DNA of 64,000 bases from UMGS75 sp964507405 (GTDB lineage Bacteria > Bacillota_I > Bacilli_A > ML615J-28 > CAG-313): the NCBI GenBank assembly GCA_964507405.1, contig CAZDPJ010000001.1, forward strand, positions 62,001 through 126,000, in the 5' to 3' direction. Shown one piece after another: positions 34,485 to 43,687 of the stretch. Position numbers and translations under genes: made by a program. The notes beneath the pieces are model-generated. The model saw only the letters and a program-made list of their open reading frames with translations, searched no databases and had not been told where the DNA came from. Position 1 is the first letter of the stretch; the number at the start of each line of letters is the position of its first letter.

Positions 34485-35451
34485 TTTATTTCCTTCCCAT
34501 TAATCCAAATTTTTTCCAAATTATCATAACTAATTTCAATATCACTATGGATTTTAAACAATAAAAGATTAGTCGATTTACCAACTTCAATTTTTCCTAA
34601 ATCCATACTAAATGCTTCCCCCACCATCGATGTAGCCCCTTTCATTACATCTAAAAAAGGAACTCCAGCCTCTAATAATAAATTAATTTCTCTATAAATA
34701 GAATCTCCAAACGATACCTCCGGAGCGAAGTTTCCAATATTAGCATCAGTTCCAACTAATATTTTAACTCCATTATCATATAAAGTTTTAACTTGTTTTA
34801 AAGCATTTTTAAAATGTTCTTCTTTATAGCCATTTCTTTTGTTCTTAATAAACGCTTCCATCATTACTAAAGTAGGAACAACGTAAATTCCTTTTCTTGC
34901 AATTTCACTGGCAAAATTATCACTCAATTCTTCTTTCATTGGTAAATGTAATATAATATCAACATTAGCTTCTACTGCTTGTTTATAAGTTCCTAGTTCC
35001 GTTGCATGAGCTACAACTTTCAGTCCATGCTTATGAGTTTCTTCTACAATTGCTTTTAATGCTTTTAAGCCAATTGATAAAGTATTAAATAATAAGACCT
35101 TTATATATTTAGCTCCTTTAGAGATTTCCTTTTCAACATAATTTTTAGGATTAAAAACAATTCCCATAGCCATATCAATTGATGAAATTATATTTAAATC
35201 ATTTGTTGATTTAATGATGTTGGTGCACAAACATCAAAAGTTGTATTTATTCCATGACTTATCATTTGATTAACTTGGTTAATATTAATCATATGTGTGT
35301 GTGCATCTATTAAACAAGGCATCATAAAATAATTGGAATTATTTATATCACTTTTTTCAATTGAGATAATTTTTTCTTCATCAATGATTACAGTTACATT
35401 ATTAGTTAAATTTACACCATCAAATAATGTACAACTTATAGATTTATTCAT
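34481..35451 (-). pseudogene. Imidazolonepropionase-like amidohydrolase, frameshifted
   Basis: Two overlapping frames form one protein of about 320 residues. The upstream piece (35194-35451) has the metal motif DAHTHM and ends in the sequence GINTTFDVCAPTS. The downstream piece (34481 to about 35230) carries LKVVAHATELG, IILHLP and VGTDANIG, the rest of the barrel metal site. The switch of frame occurs around 35195-35230, so one small indel separates them. It may be a true pseudogene, a sequencing error, or a recoded gene. AAAGGTG precedes the first ATG. It is flanked by intact co-directional genes. Confidence 0.75.
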
Positions 35452-35452
35452 G

Positions 35453-35866
35453 TTATTTAAACACCTTTACTAATTCACTATTTTTCATAACAACGCCAAA
35501 CCAATTACTTAAAACCAAATAATTAGCTCTAACAATTACTTTATCACCAATAGAAACTTTATTATAAAACTCTTCATTTTGAAAGATTGTTAATGCACAA
35601 CATTTTTCCTTTTTACCAGTTGAAATTTGAATTGAAGGTTTATTATGGATATCTGGTCCGACATATATTACAACACCTTCTACTTCAAACCTTTTATCTT
35701 CATATTTTTTTAGACTTTCTGATAAATCGTTTTGCAATTCATTTAATAATTCATAAACATTAAATGGTGATATTTGTTCTAAAATAGGCATTTTAGTTGT
35801 TTCAATCAAATGAGTTTTTTCATCTGATGGATGAAATGGATAAAACTCTAGTTTTTCTTTATTCAT
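35453..35866 (-). CDS. OB-fold-like hypothetical protein
   Basis: About 137 residues from the ATG at 35866 with GAGAGGTG upstream; a longer start at 35902 would overlap the preceding gene. N-terminal third is polar. Residues about 60-137 (FEVEGVVIYVGPDIHNKPSIQISTG ... VSIGDKVIVRANYLV) look like an OB-fold of the tRNA_anti-like type found in many small bacterial proteins. No function assigned. Second gene of the amidohydrolase cluster. Confidence 0.7.
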   Translation of the reverse strand: MNKEKLEFYPFHPSDEKTHLIETTKMPILEQISPFNVYELLNELQNDLSESLKKYEDKRFEVEGVVIYVGPDIHNKPSIQISTGKKEKCCALTIFQNEEFYNKVSIGDKVIVRANYLVLSNWFGVVMKNSELVKVFK

Positions 35867-35879
35867 TGTATTCACCTCT

Positions 35880-36248
35880 CTATTTAAATTCAATATTTTC
35901 AACTTTCACTTCAAACATTAGGAAATGTTCATTCAAGCTGCTTTCATAATGTTTTTGTAAAATAGGACATTCAATATACATATCTTCTTTTAATTTGTTA
36001 TCATTGCATTCATCCGCAATACCTGTTATTCTAATCCATTCTCTTGAATGATTTTTTTTAGCAATTATTTGAATATGTTCATTTTTTCTTAGTTGAATAT
36101 GTGCTTGATTAAAATCATTAGTAGCCAAATATAGCTTATCTCCTTTTTCCATTATTGCTCCAAAGGGCCTTCCAGCAGGATATTCACCATTTATTGTTAA
36201 TACAAAAAAAACTTCACATTCCTTTAAAAATTCATATGCTTTACTCAT
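35880..36248 (-). CDS. Pyridoxamine 5'-phosphate oxidase-family protein
   Basis: 122 residues of the split-barrel flavin-binding fold: FFVLTINGEYPAGRPFGAIMEKGDKLYLATN, then QLRKNEHIQIIAKK. Such short proteins bind FMN or F420-like cofactors, or act as heme/flavin reductases. First gene of the 36.2-33.5 kb cluster; GAGGTG lies 8 nt before the ATG. A second, more distant relative is at 49928-50341 in the DUF5131 operon. Confidence 0.82.
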   Translation of the reverse strand: MSKAYEFLKECEVFFVLTINGEYPAGRPFGAIMEKGDKLYLATNDFNQAHIQLRKNEHIQIIAKKNHSREWIRITGIADECNDNKLKEDMYIECPILQKHYESSLNEHFLMFEVKVENIEFK

Positions 36249-36346
36249 GTATAATTCACCTCTTTATTTACTAATAATTAATGGTACTCCATGTCCAGTT
36301 TGCAAAATTAAATTTAATTGTCACATTATTTTTTGCAATTCAATGT

Positions 36347-37160
36347 TCACTGATTTACTTCTTCCTTTAAAGAAATCTTCTTAAAAAAATCTGCCGGCAA
36401 ACACCTGTTAATATAATTTCTATTCTATTATAATACATATATACTGCAGGATGAGTTTGATGTGACCACTTATTATGTAAACATAAATTTAGCCACGCTT
36501 CTTTAAAACAACTAAAATCAAATAATTTTATTTCTTGTCTTACTGCTCTTTCAATTTTAACAAACGTTTCATTTAATGATTTCACATAGTCAAGTACTTG
36601 TTGTATTGCTAAAATTAAATATTTATATCTGTATTCATTTCATTTAATTAAATTTATTTTGTCGACTCCACTTAATTTTGCAACTTTAATAGAATAAGTA
36701 TTATTATCAGATAATATATCAGCCATTAAATTATATTTATTATTACTAATGACTAAGTTTAGATTATATTTAAATGTCTTTTCATTTCATTAATTGTTTT
36801 AAATTCTCTAGTGAAATATCTCTATTTTCATCTGATGATCTAATATAATATCTACCATAAGCAGAATATGGCTTGTTGTCTCCTTTTACTTCTACTTTTA
36901 CAATTGTTTTATCATCAATAAATTCTACTGATATCGTAGGAGTAATTTGATACTTGATAAAATTGGCAATTGCTTAAGATATATTTTTTAAAGTCATCGA
37001 ACTAATTTTTTTTCAATTACTGTTCCATCATTTTTATACCAAAATACAGTCTTCCATATCCACTTTTATTTAACTTTGAAGAAATAGATATTACACCTTC
37101 TTTTAACTCACCAATTGATTTTTTAAATTCCAGTGTCTCATTTTCTTTGCCAAAATTCAT
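36347..37160 (-). pseudogene. AlbA_2 (Schlafen-type) ATP-binding regulator, decayed
   Basis: Pieces in different minus-strand frames line up as one protein. From the ATG at 37160: MNFGKENETLEFKKSIGELK and LNKSGYGRLYFGIKNDGT (AlbA_2 core). Near 36960-36780: ITPTISVEFIDDKTIVKVEV and YSAYGRYYIRSSDENR. Then YNLMADILSDNNTYSIKVAK near 36700, and at 36585-36367 LFDFSCFKEAWLNLCLHNKW and YNRIEIILTG. The end LPADFFKKISLKEEVNQ is in yet another frame, stopping at 36347. At least two stops or frameshifts break it. Intact family members are putative DNA-binding ATP-dependent regulators. Confidence 0.8.
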
Positions 37161-37333
37161 ATTAGTATCCAAAATATTATCTATTTATATTCTACTTTTA
37201 TCATACTTTTATTATACACTTTATTATTCATATTTTCAAATATAATAAATATTTTTATTAATTAATGTGTTCAATTTATTGTAATGTCTTAACCGATTTT
37301 TTTATTATTCAAAACAATAATTTTAAATTTATT

Positions 37334-37540
37334 TTATAGATTCAGTTCCCATAGAAAATAAAGATTCGATAAACGCAAGTCAAAGGTTCAGCTCTATAGA
37401 AAGCCTTTAACAGTTATTAAAACAAAAAGACTTTTATTTACAAAAAAAGATAGACTATTTCACTATATTTCAAACAAAACAGTCTATTAAATCAAAAAAA
37501 TAAGCCTTTTTGAGAAAGACTTATCGATTTTCTTTAATGT
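37334..37540. repeat. T-arm/terminator repeat, copy A
   Basis: Begins TATAGATTCAGTTCCC with further GATTCGAT and GGTTCAGCTC motifs at about 22-27 nt intervals. Then AAAGACTTTTATTTAC-AAAAAAAG, a hairpin GACTATTT...AAACAGTC, and a second hairpin ATAAGCCTTT...AAAGACTTAT whose minus-strand side runs into T. Same order of parts as copies B (39.4 kb) and C (43.4 kb). Nothing else is seen between 37200 and 37617. Confidence 0.65.
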
Positions 37541-37616
37541 TTCATTTCGACAAAAAGTATCAAATATATCTTTTTATCGTAATAACATAATTTAACATAT
37601 AAAGATAAAAGCATAT

Positions 37617-38897
37617 TTAATTTTTCAAACACCCAATAGGAATTACTATAACACCATCATCTCTTCTATATCCGTACTTAGTTCCTGTTATAACTATTTT
37701 TAAATCAGGCAATCTTAATTTACACTGTTTTTCTGATTGATTATATTCATTCACTAATCTTTCAATTTCACAAAGATGTTTAGCACCAATTTCAATCTCT
37801 TGTTCTCCTAATTTAAACTCAATTAAAGCATATCTACCATCATTTAAATGCAATACACAATCAGCTTCTAATCCGTATCTATCTCTGTAATACGAAACAC
37901 GCCCATCAAATGATTGAGAATAAATTTTTAAATCCCTTATACATAATGATTCAAATAAAAAACCTAATGTTTTAAAATCTCTATCAAAATATTCTGGTGA
38001 AATACCTAATGCAGCAACAGCAATAGATGGATCTATGAAATTTCTTTTTTTTGATGAACGAATAGTAGTTTTTGATCTAATAGGAGGGCACCATGGTTCA
38101 ATATCATCAATTATAAATAATTTATTTAAATCTTCTATATAAGAATAATATGTAGGTTTTGATAAATCATAGTTTGCTGCAACATCACCATAAATAGTTT
38201 TTGTTTCCGCAAGAGTACAAATATTTCTAGAATACGATCTTAGGATTGCTTGAGCAATTTTTGGATTTCTTTTTATATTAGAAATCTTGTTTATATCAAC
38301 TGAATATGTTTGAATAAATAAATCTTTAGCAATTTCTAATTTTGCCTTATCATTTTTTAGATTTAACGAACGAGGCCATCCACCTCTACATATCGCAAAT
38401 ATCAAATCATCTATTGTTAAATTAGAAATGCACCCTTCAAAAGAATTAGGATTGTTAAATAAGTCAATTAATGAAACTTCACCATTTGATTCATTAGACT
38501 CATAAAGACTCATTGGTAACATTGTTAATCTTGAAATGCGCATAGTACCAGTATGAGGTGTATTTACTTCTTGTGAAGAAGAACCAGTTAATATATACAT
38601 GCCTACTTCACCTGAATCATCAATTGATTTCCGAATAGCTCCCCAAATTTTAGGTGCATCTTGCCACTCATCAAATAGAATTGGTTTTTCTCCCTTTAAA
38701 AGCTTAGATGGCATTGTTTCTGCAACTTTTAATAAAGATTCTCTATTATCTTCATCTTCAAATTCAATTACTGAATTTGCGATTTGTTTGGCAGTTGTTG
38801 TCTTCCCACAACCTTTTGGTCCAACAATTAAAGCAGCTCCAAATGCATCCAATTTAATTTTTAAAAGTTCATCAGTAATACGTTTCTTATAATCCAT
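37617..38897 (-). CDS. AAA_14/DUF4143 ATPase, intact copy
   Basis: 426 residues. Walker A GPKGCGKTTTAKQ near residue 28, Walker B ILFDEWQDAP near 97, and sensor TGSSS near 130 form the AAA_14 domain. The C-terminal half ends in a nuclease-like DUF4143 core with ADCVLH and ALIEFKLGEQEI (D...E-x-K). Such ATPases are widespread in gut bacteria and are suspected accessory or defence-like proteins, but function is not established. AAAGGTG precedes the ATG, a consensus promoter is at 38918-38946, and three tandem 23-bp repeats sit just upstream. Confidence 0.88.
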   Translation of the reverse strand: MDYKKRITDELLKIKLDAFGAALIVGPKGCGKTTTAKQIANSVIEFEDEDNRESLLKVAETMPSKLLKGEKPILFDEWQDAPKIWGAIRKSIDDSGEVGMYILTGSSSQEVNTPHTGTMRISRLTMLPMSLYESNESNGEVSLIDLFNNPNSFEGCISNLTIDDLIFAICRGGWPRSLNLKNDKAKLEIAKDLFIQTYSVDINKISNIKRNPKIAQAILRSYSRNICTLAETKTIYGDVAANYDLSKPTYYSYIEDLNKLFIIDDIEPWCPPIRSKTTIRSSKKRNFIDPSIAVAALGISPEYFDRDFKTLGFLFESLCIRDLKIYSQSFDGRVSYYRDRYGLEADCVLHLNDGRYALIEFKLGEQEIEIGAKHLCEIERLVNEYNQSEKQCKLRLPDLKIVITGTKYGYRRDDGVIVIPIGCLKN

Positions 38898-38917
38898 AAT
38901 ATCACCTTTCTACCATT

Positions 38918-38946
38918 ATTATACATTATAACTAAATAAATGTAAA
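38918..38946 (-). promoter_or_regulatory. Promoter of the intact AAA_14 ATPase
   Basis: Minus-strand TTTACA (38941-38946), 17-nt spacer, TATAAT (38918-38923). Confidence 0.8.
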
Positions 38947-38954
38947 GCATTTTG

Positions 38955-39023
38955 TTTAACTAATTTGTGCTATTTTATTTAACTAATTTGTGCTATTTCA
39001 TTTAACTAATTTGTGCTATTTCA
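38955..39023. repeat. Three tandem 23-bp direct repeats upstream of the ATPase promoter
   Basis: Units at 38955-38977, 38978-39000 and 39001-39023 each begin TTTAACTAATTTGTGC and are head-to-tail without spacers. Units two and three are identical; unit one differs at one base. They lie 8 nt upstream of the -35 box, a place for an iterated operator. Confidence 0.85.
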
Positions 39024-39181
39024 TTTAATCCATTTTTTTAATCGTAAATTTCTTATCATCTCATACAACGTCCTTGAAATTTGGTTCATTTTTTTCAAAA
39101 TATAGCCCCTAGTTGTTAATTCTTTTTTTTAAACCTGGACAAGGTTCTAAAATCGGTTTAGTATTTTAAAATATGTAGTTT

Positions 39182-39356
39182 TATTCTCTTGTTAATTCTG
39201 CAAGCCTAGTTAGCGCTACTATAAACCACTCTTCATCTTCAGTATTATATATAATACAGTCATCACATTAAATCATCACCACTTTGAAAAAAAATTAAAT
39301 TACCTTTTGTATTAACTTCATCAATTGTACAATTAATTCTTTTATTATCTCCTATA
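39182..39356 (-). pseudogene. Unidentified gene fragment
   Basis: Two minus-strand pieces in different frames: GDNKRINCTIDEVNTKGNL.IFFQSGDD, then CDDCIIYNTEDEEWFIVALT.RLAELTRE with a stop at 39182. A stop and a frameshift separate them. The protein-like composition says it was once coding, but I do not recognise the family. The remaining 39024-39181 shows nothing supportable. Confidence 0.45.
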
Positions 39357-39566
39357 GGTTAAGTTCTCATTGAAGGTAACCATTAAAATACTGTTGAATA
39401 AGTATTCTGCTCAAGACTAGTCTCCTATAATTTATATAACTAAAAGTCTTTTATTTATGCAAAAAAAGACTATTTCACATTATTTCAAACAAAATAGTCA
39501 ATAAAACAAAAAAAGTAAGCCTTATAGAGAGATAATAGTTCTCTTAAAGACTTATCCATTTTCGTT
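39352..39566. repeat. T-arm/terminator repeat, copy B
   Basis: Starts CCTATAGGTTAAGTTCTC. After a diverged stretch it has AAAAGTCTTTTATTTATGC-AAAAAAAG, hairpin GACTATTT...AAATAGTC, then AAGCCTT...AAAGACTTATCCATTTTC. It aligns with copy A over most of its second half; the second hairpin carries an extra AGAGAGATAATAGTTCTCTT stem-loop. Confidence 0.6.
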
Positions 39567-39617
39567 AGTGGTATAGGCTATGGAATCAAAATAATATAAA
39601 TAATACTACATTTTCTA

Positions 39618-40215
39618 TTTAATCAGTAAAACCAATATCTGATACTTTTAATCTAGAATATTTATTTGATAATTTATAACTAGTTATTCTGGTAATTCCA
39701 CTATTTGGTATTACTATACCTTTATTAATCTATTCAACCATCCAGTTAGAAATAGCTCTTGATGTTCGCCCATTACCGTTAATAAATGGATGAATGCTTA
39801 CAAAACATAACTTACTATTGCAACTATAATTGGAACAGGTAGGAGCTGACTATTATAATTCCAAGTTATAAGTTCATCAATAAAAGTTTCAACATCACAC
39901 CATTTTGGCGGAATATATTCTACCTACTTGATTTTTACATCATTTACTACAAATAAAATTTCTGGAGGAGAAGGTCCTCTAAAATCAATTTTTTTTAATT
40001 TACCATTTTTTTAGCTATATCATATAACATGAAAATTAATTTTTTAGATAAAAGTGTATTTTTTTGTTTTTCATCTTCTAAAAAGGAAAGTGCAGCCCTA
40101 TAATTTTGTACTTATACTTCAGCAGAAAGCTTATTGTTTTGATTTTTCTCTTTAATAACATTTCTAAATTGTTTTAATGATAATACATGACCATCATTGC
40201 TTGTTTCTATTAAAG
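39618..40215 (-). pseudogene. Fic-domain protein, decayed
   Basis: Minus-strand pieces in several frames follow Fic order: NDGHVLSLKQFRNVIKEKNQ, then AALSFLEDEKQKN, FRGPSPPEILFVVNDVK, EYIPPKWCDVETFIDELITW, and the active site HPFINGNGRTSRAISNWMVE (H-P-F-x-x-G-N-G-R) ending GFTD with a stop at 39618. Several stops and frame changes make it non-functional. It lies next to, but is not a duplicate of, the intact Fic gene at 40292-40996, which is of a different subfamily. Confidence 0.85.
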
Positions 40216-40291
40216 ATTAATAAATTTACTTTAATAATTAACTATTATATTATATATTTTTTTAAAGTATGTAGAGTCGTATGTTTACTTT

Positions 40292-40996
40292 TTAATTATC
40301 TTTTTTTGATGAATGGTAGCTATATTCATATTTATATAAATTATAACCTTTTATTGTTTTATATTTACTATTTAAATTGCCATCTATAGTTTTAAAACTA
40401 ATCGAGTCTTTTAATATTTCTTCTAAGTAATTATACTCACTATATTCGCCAATTGATGCTAATACAAGTGCATTTCTAAAATATTTTGCATGTTTGTCAA
40501 TGAACTCTCTATTCACCTTAAATCCTATAGTTTTTAGAAAATAATACAAAAATAAAGTTACAACTTTTGCATTTCCCTCTCTAAAAGAATGAACTTGCCA
40601 TATTGAAGATATTATTTTAACAACTTTATTTATCATTTCATTTTTTGACAATTCTTCCCATTTTATTGAATCAAGATCTTTTTGTATTTTTGTTAAATCG
40701 AGATTAATTTTCTTATAGTCTGAATAAGTAACTGATAATCCATTTAGTATAGGTTCGGTTTCATAAATATTTATTACTCTTTTTTGGCCTGCCCACTCAT
40801 ATACGTTTTCAAATAAAATTCTATGTATTAAAAAAATATCATTAACTTTGCTAATTTCAATATTTGATTTCAATAACTTAATTATACCTAAATTAACCAT
40901 TGTTGTTTCATAATCATCTAGTTTATTTAGTTCTTTAATATTTGCAAGATTTTTGAGTACGTTTGTATCATCATATAAATATGGATCTTTATTCAT
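40292..40996 (-). CDS. Fic/DOC family protein, probable toxin of a TA pair
   Basis: 234 residues. It starts DPYLYDDTNVLKN and carries the Fic active-site loop as HSFREGNAK with catalytic His136; the usual form is H-x-F-x-[D/E]-G-N-[G/T/A]-R, so the last Arg is Lys here. Fic enzymes AMPylate or otherwise modify target proteins with nucleotides. The gene overlaps the preceding RelB/DinJ-like gene by 8 nt, a toxin-antitoxin arrangement. AAGGAG lies before the ATG. Whether the Lys substitution leaves activity is unknown. Confidence 0.85.
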   Translation of the reverse strand: MNKDPYLYDDTNVLKNLANIKELNKLDDYETTMVNLGIIKLLKSNIEISKVNDIFLIHRILFENVYEWAGQKRVINIYETEPILNGLSVTYSDYKKINLDLTKIQKDLDSIKWEELSKNEMINKVVKIISSIWQVHSFREGNAKVVTLFLYYFLKTIGFKVNREFIDKHAKYFRNALVLASIGEYSEYNYLEEILKDSISFKTIDGNLNSKYKTIKGYNLYKYEYSYHSSKKDN

Positions 40997-41330
40997 CTAT
41001 AAAACTCCTTTTTATCGCAAATACTGCAGTTTCATAATCAATTTGTCCACTTGCATATAAGTTTAAAATATTTTTATTTTTTTCACTTACTTTTCCATTT
41101 CCAGCAGTTGATTCTATAATCATAGCAAGATTAGTATATTCTTCATTTTTATTTTTAGGTAGCTCTATCTCAAAAGGAAAACCACCTCTTAATATAACTT
41201 GATTTAAAAACATTGATACTGCATATGAAGTATTAACACCTAGTCTTTTAAAAATATTTTCTGACTGAACTTTTACATCAGGTTCTATTCTAATGTGAAT
41301 CAATTCAGTTTTATTTATTTCTTTATTCAT
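40989..41330 (-). CDS. RelB/DinJ-type antitoxin paired with Fic
   Basis: About 113 residues from the ATG at 41330 (GAGGTG 6 nt upstream; a GTG 9 nt earlier is in frame). The N-terminus LIHIRIEPDVKVQSENIFKR plus LGVNTSYAVSMFLNQVI.LRGGFPFE is the ribbon-helix-helix of RelB/DinJ antitoxins. The C-terminal 60 residues are a polar extension, likely the toxin-binding part. It probably neutralises the Fic protein and represses the pair. Confidence 0.82.
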   Translation of the reverse strand: MNKEINKTELIHIRIEPDVKVQSENIFKRLGVNTSYAVSMFLNQVILRGGFPFEIELPKNKNEEYTNLAMIIESTAGNGKVSEKNKNILNLYASGQIDYETAVFAIKRSFIDE

Positions 41331-41434
41331 TTTAAACACCTCACACTATTATTGTATCACATTTGATATACATTATTCAAGTTTTTTAGCTTTATTTTTC
41401 AAAATGTTTTTTTAAAGTCAGCAAGCGTACTGCC

Positions 41435-41640
41435 TTAATAATATACTTGATTTAAAATTTCTTTTGTAATCTCAATATAACTAACAATTAATCCTCTATC
41501 AATTAGTATTTGTACTTACTGATCAATATAGTTTTGGGATCTTTCATCACTTCTTACCCTTATGTGAATAAAAAGGTCCACTATAGTACGCTTATATCAG
41601 AGGCGTGGTGGGATCTATTATTAACATTACATCATACTTA
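41435..41640 (-). pseudogene. Unidentified gene fragment
   Basis: Minus-strand pieces KYDVMLIIDPTTPLI, AYYSGPFYSHKGKK, SDERSQNYIDQ and VQILIDRGLIVSYIEITKE.ILNQVYY follow one another with stops and a frame change, ending at 41435. They read like protein but I do not recognise the family. The rest of 41340-41680 shows nothing else. Confidence 0.4.
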
Positions 41641-41679
41641 AAAATAGAAATAAATAATTTAGAATATATTTATTATAAT

Positions 41680-43226
41680 TTATTTATTATCTAACATTAC
41701 TTCTAAATAACTATCTTTTATAACCTTATTAACGAAATTATTGTTTTGACCATAATTGTGAATTTTATTAAATAATCCAAGAAATGCATTTCTAGACCAT
41801 CTTATTGCTTCATCTTCAAGATGCTTAGGGAATAATTTAGTATATTCAATTGCAAATTTCTTTACAATTTTGACATACTCGTCCATTAATGGTGATAAGT
41901 ATTTTTCAACTATTTCATATAGTTTATTTTCATTATCTTTTGAAATGTAAGAAATTTTTAAAACTAGTTTATCATTTTCATCTTTAATAACAAATCCTTT
42001 CATAATTAAATCAGCAACAATTTCTTTATCTTTTGGTAGAGCACCTTTAACAATATCCTTACATGTTTCTACAACATTATCTTTAATAGGATCTCTTTTG
42101 CTAATACCATTTATTCCAGTAATTCGTTCGACAATAGTATTGACACCATCAGTTGCATTTCCTGATCTTACAAAACCATACATATGATTGAATATTTACC
42201 TGTTGTATATGTTACGATATAATTCCACTCAAATCCATTATATTTTGTTTTTAATGGTCTCCAAGACATTTTATTATACTTGCTATTTACATACTGTATT
42301 GATAACATTGTATATAAATGGAATAAGTTTTCATCTTTCATAATTTATTTATAAATGTTTAAGTTTTTAGCCTTACTGTAAATACTTTTAAAGGCTTCAT
42401 AAATTCTATCTTTAATAGGATTAACATAGGCTAGAAAGTTTTCATCATAGAACTTGTCATATTTATCAACCCATATGATAAAATCAGTTCTATTCTTCCC
42501 TTTCTTTTCTTCAATTAATGCTTCTCTTTTTAATAAATTATCAACACTGCCTTCAATATAGTATGCAGGCACCCCACATATCTTTGCTAATTCTTCAATC
42601 GTCTTTGGTTCTTCATAGCAATTAAATAAAATATTTTGTGACAAAGCATCACTAATATAAGCATCCGGAAATGGGATATTTTCTCCATCAAAGTTTCCAT
42701 TACCATAAATATTAATTTTCATTTTAATCGGTTTTAATGCACTTTCTTCCATATTTTCAAATTCCTCCTTAATTTTATTTCTAGCAACTTTTTATCTCCA
42801 AGAAATTGTTCCTTCAGGGATGTTAAGCTTTTCTGAAATTTGCTTTACCGAAAGGTCATCATAATAGTGTAATATTATAGTTTCTCTATATATTGATGAT
42901 AACATTGCAATATGTTTTCTTAATCTATTGTACAATTCGATTTTTTCATAATCAGTGTCATCATTATCTGGGTATTCATCTAATATATCATAAGAATACA
43001 ATGCTTTTTCTTTTGCCTTCTTTCTTCTAAATACCTTTGTTACGTTTCTTGCAATACCAAATAGCCAAGGCTCAAATCTGCTTTCATCTCTTAAATAAGG
43101 CAATTCTTTTACTGAAGTTAAAAGGATTTCTTGAGATAAGTCTTGTGCCTCAGCAGTTGAATAAGTATTATTTAAAGCATACCCATATATTCTCTCAATA
43201 TATTTTTCTAAGATATTTACATCCAT
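41680..43226 (-). pseudogene. ECF-type sigma factor with large C-terminal domain, inactivated
   Basis: Three open pieces make one protein. The ATG at 43226 (AAAGGTGG upstream) opens 145 codons of sigma-70 regions 2 and 4 (DLSQEILLTSVKELPYL, WLFGIARNV, LSVKQISEKLNIPEGTISWR). An in-frame TAA at 42792-42794 cuts the end of region 4. The same frame then continues KVARNKIKEEFENMEESALK to a second in-frame TAA at 42345-42347. After that IMKDENLFHLYTMLS...TTGKYSI reads on until a frame change near 42190 into the last piece (41680-42183). The C-terminal part has a winged-helix look (TIEELAKICGVPAYYI). Three lesions argue for decay. Confidence 0.78.
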
Positions 43227-43343
43227 TGCTTCACCACCTTTCACTTATAAAGTGCATTTTTAGTTATTTTCATTGGGTGTTTTAACAAAATAATTATACT
43301 ATTTTTTAAATAATTTTTCTAGATGATTAATTATCTTATTATC

Positions 43344-43528
43344 TCTTATAAGTTCGCATCCCCACGAAAGCAGGTTCGGTTCCGTGGCAAGTCTCCCAAG
43401 GTATGTACTACAAAAAGTCTTTTATTTGCATAAAAAAAGAAGGTATTCTAACCAAAATTGGCTAAAATACCCTACAAAATCAAAAATTAGCCTTCTTTAT
43501 CAGAAGACTAATAGATGTCAATTAATGT
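43344..43528. repeat. T-arm/terminator repeat, copy C
   Basis: Starts CTTATAAGTTCGCATCCCC, then GGTTCGGTTCCGTGGCAAG, AAAAGTCTTTTATTTGC-ATAAAAAAAG, hairpin GGTATT...AATACC, and terminator-like hairpin TTAGCCTTCTT...AGAAGACTAA. Bases 43450-43528 are an inverted, roughly 90% identical copy of 47477-47556, the 3' flank of tRNA-His. No gene is supported between 43245 and 43688; open frames here are inside the repeat. Confidence 0.7.
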
Positions 43529-43687
43529 GTGTGGTGAAAGAAATGTTTCTTTTAACCTTTTTACTGAACAATATGTTTCATAATGCATCTTTTTATTCAT
43601 CACTATAATTTTATTAATAATCTATAAGTCTATTATATTTATGATAACAAAGAGGAACTAGTATGCATTGTACTAGCTCCTATAACT

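Noticed and set aside
38955..39023. Tandem 23-bp repeats as a mini CRISPR array
   Set aside because: Units are head-to-tail with no spacers and there are no cas genes, so this is an iterated operator-like repeat.
40177..40389. Plus-strand 70-codon frame near the Fic genes
   Set aside because: Overlaps the 3' end of the intact Fic gene on the other strand, has no ribosome site, and is A/T-rich low-complexity sequence.
42345..42794. UAA used as a sense codon in the sigma-factor gene
   Set aside because: UAA ends dozens of intact genes in the window, and a separate frameshift also breaks this gene, so decay is simpler than recoding.
43384..43608. Plus-strand open frame of 74 codons
   Set aside because: It lies inside repeat copy C and its flank, has no ribosome site, and reads through hairpin sequence.
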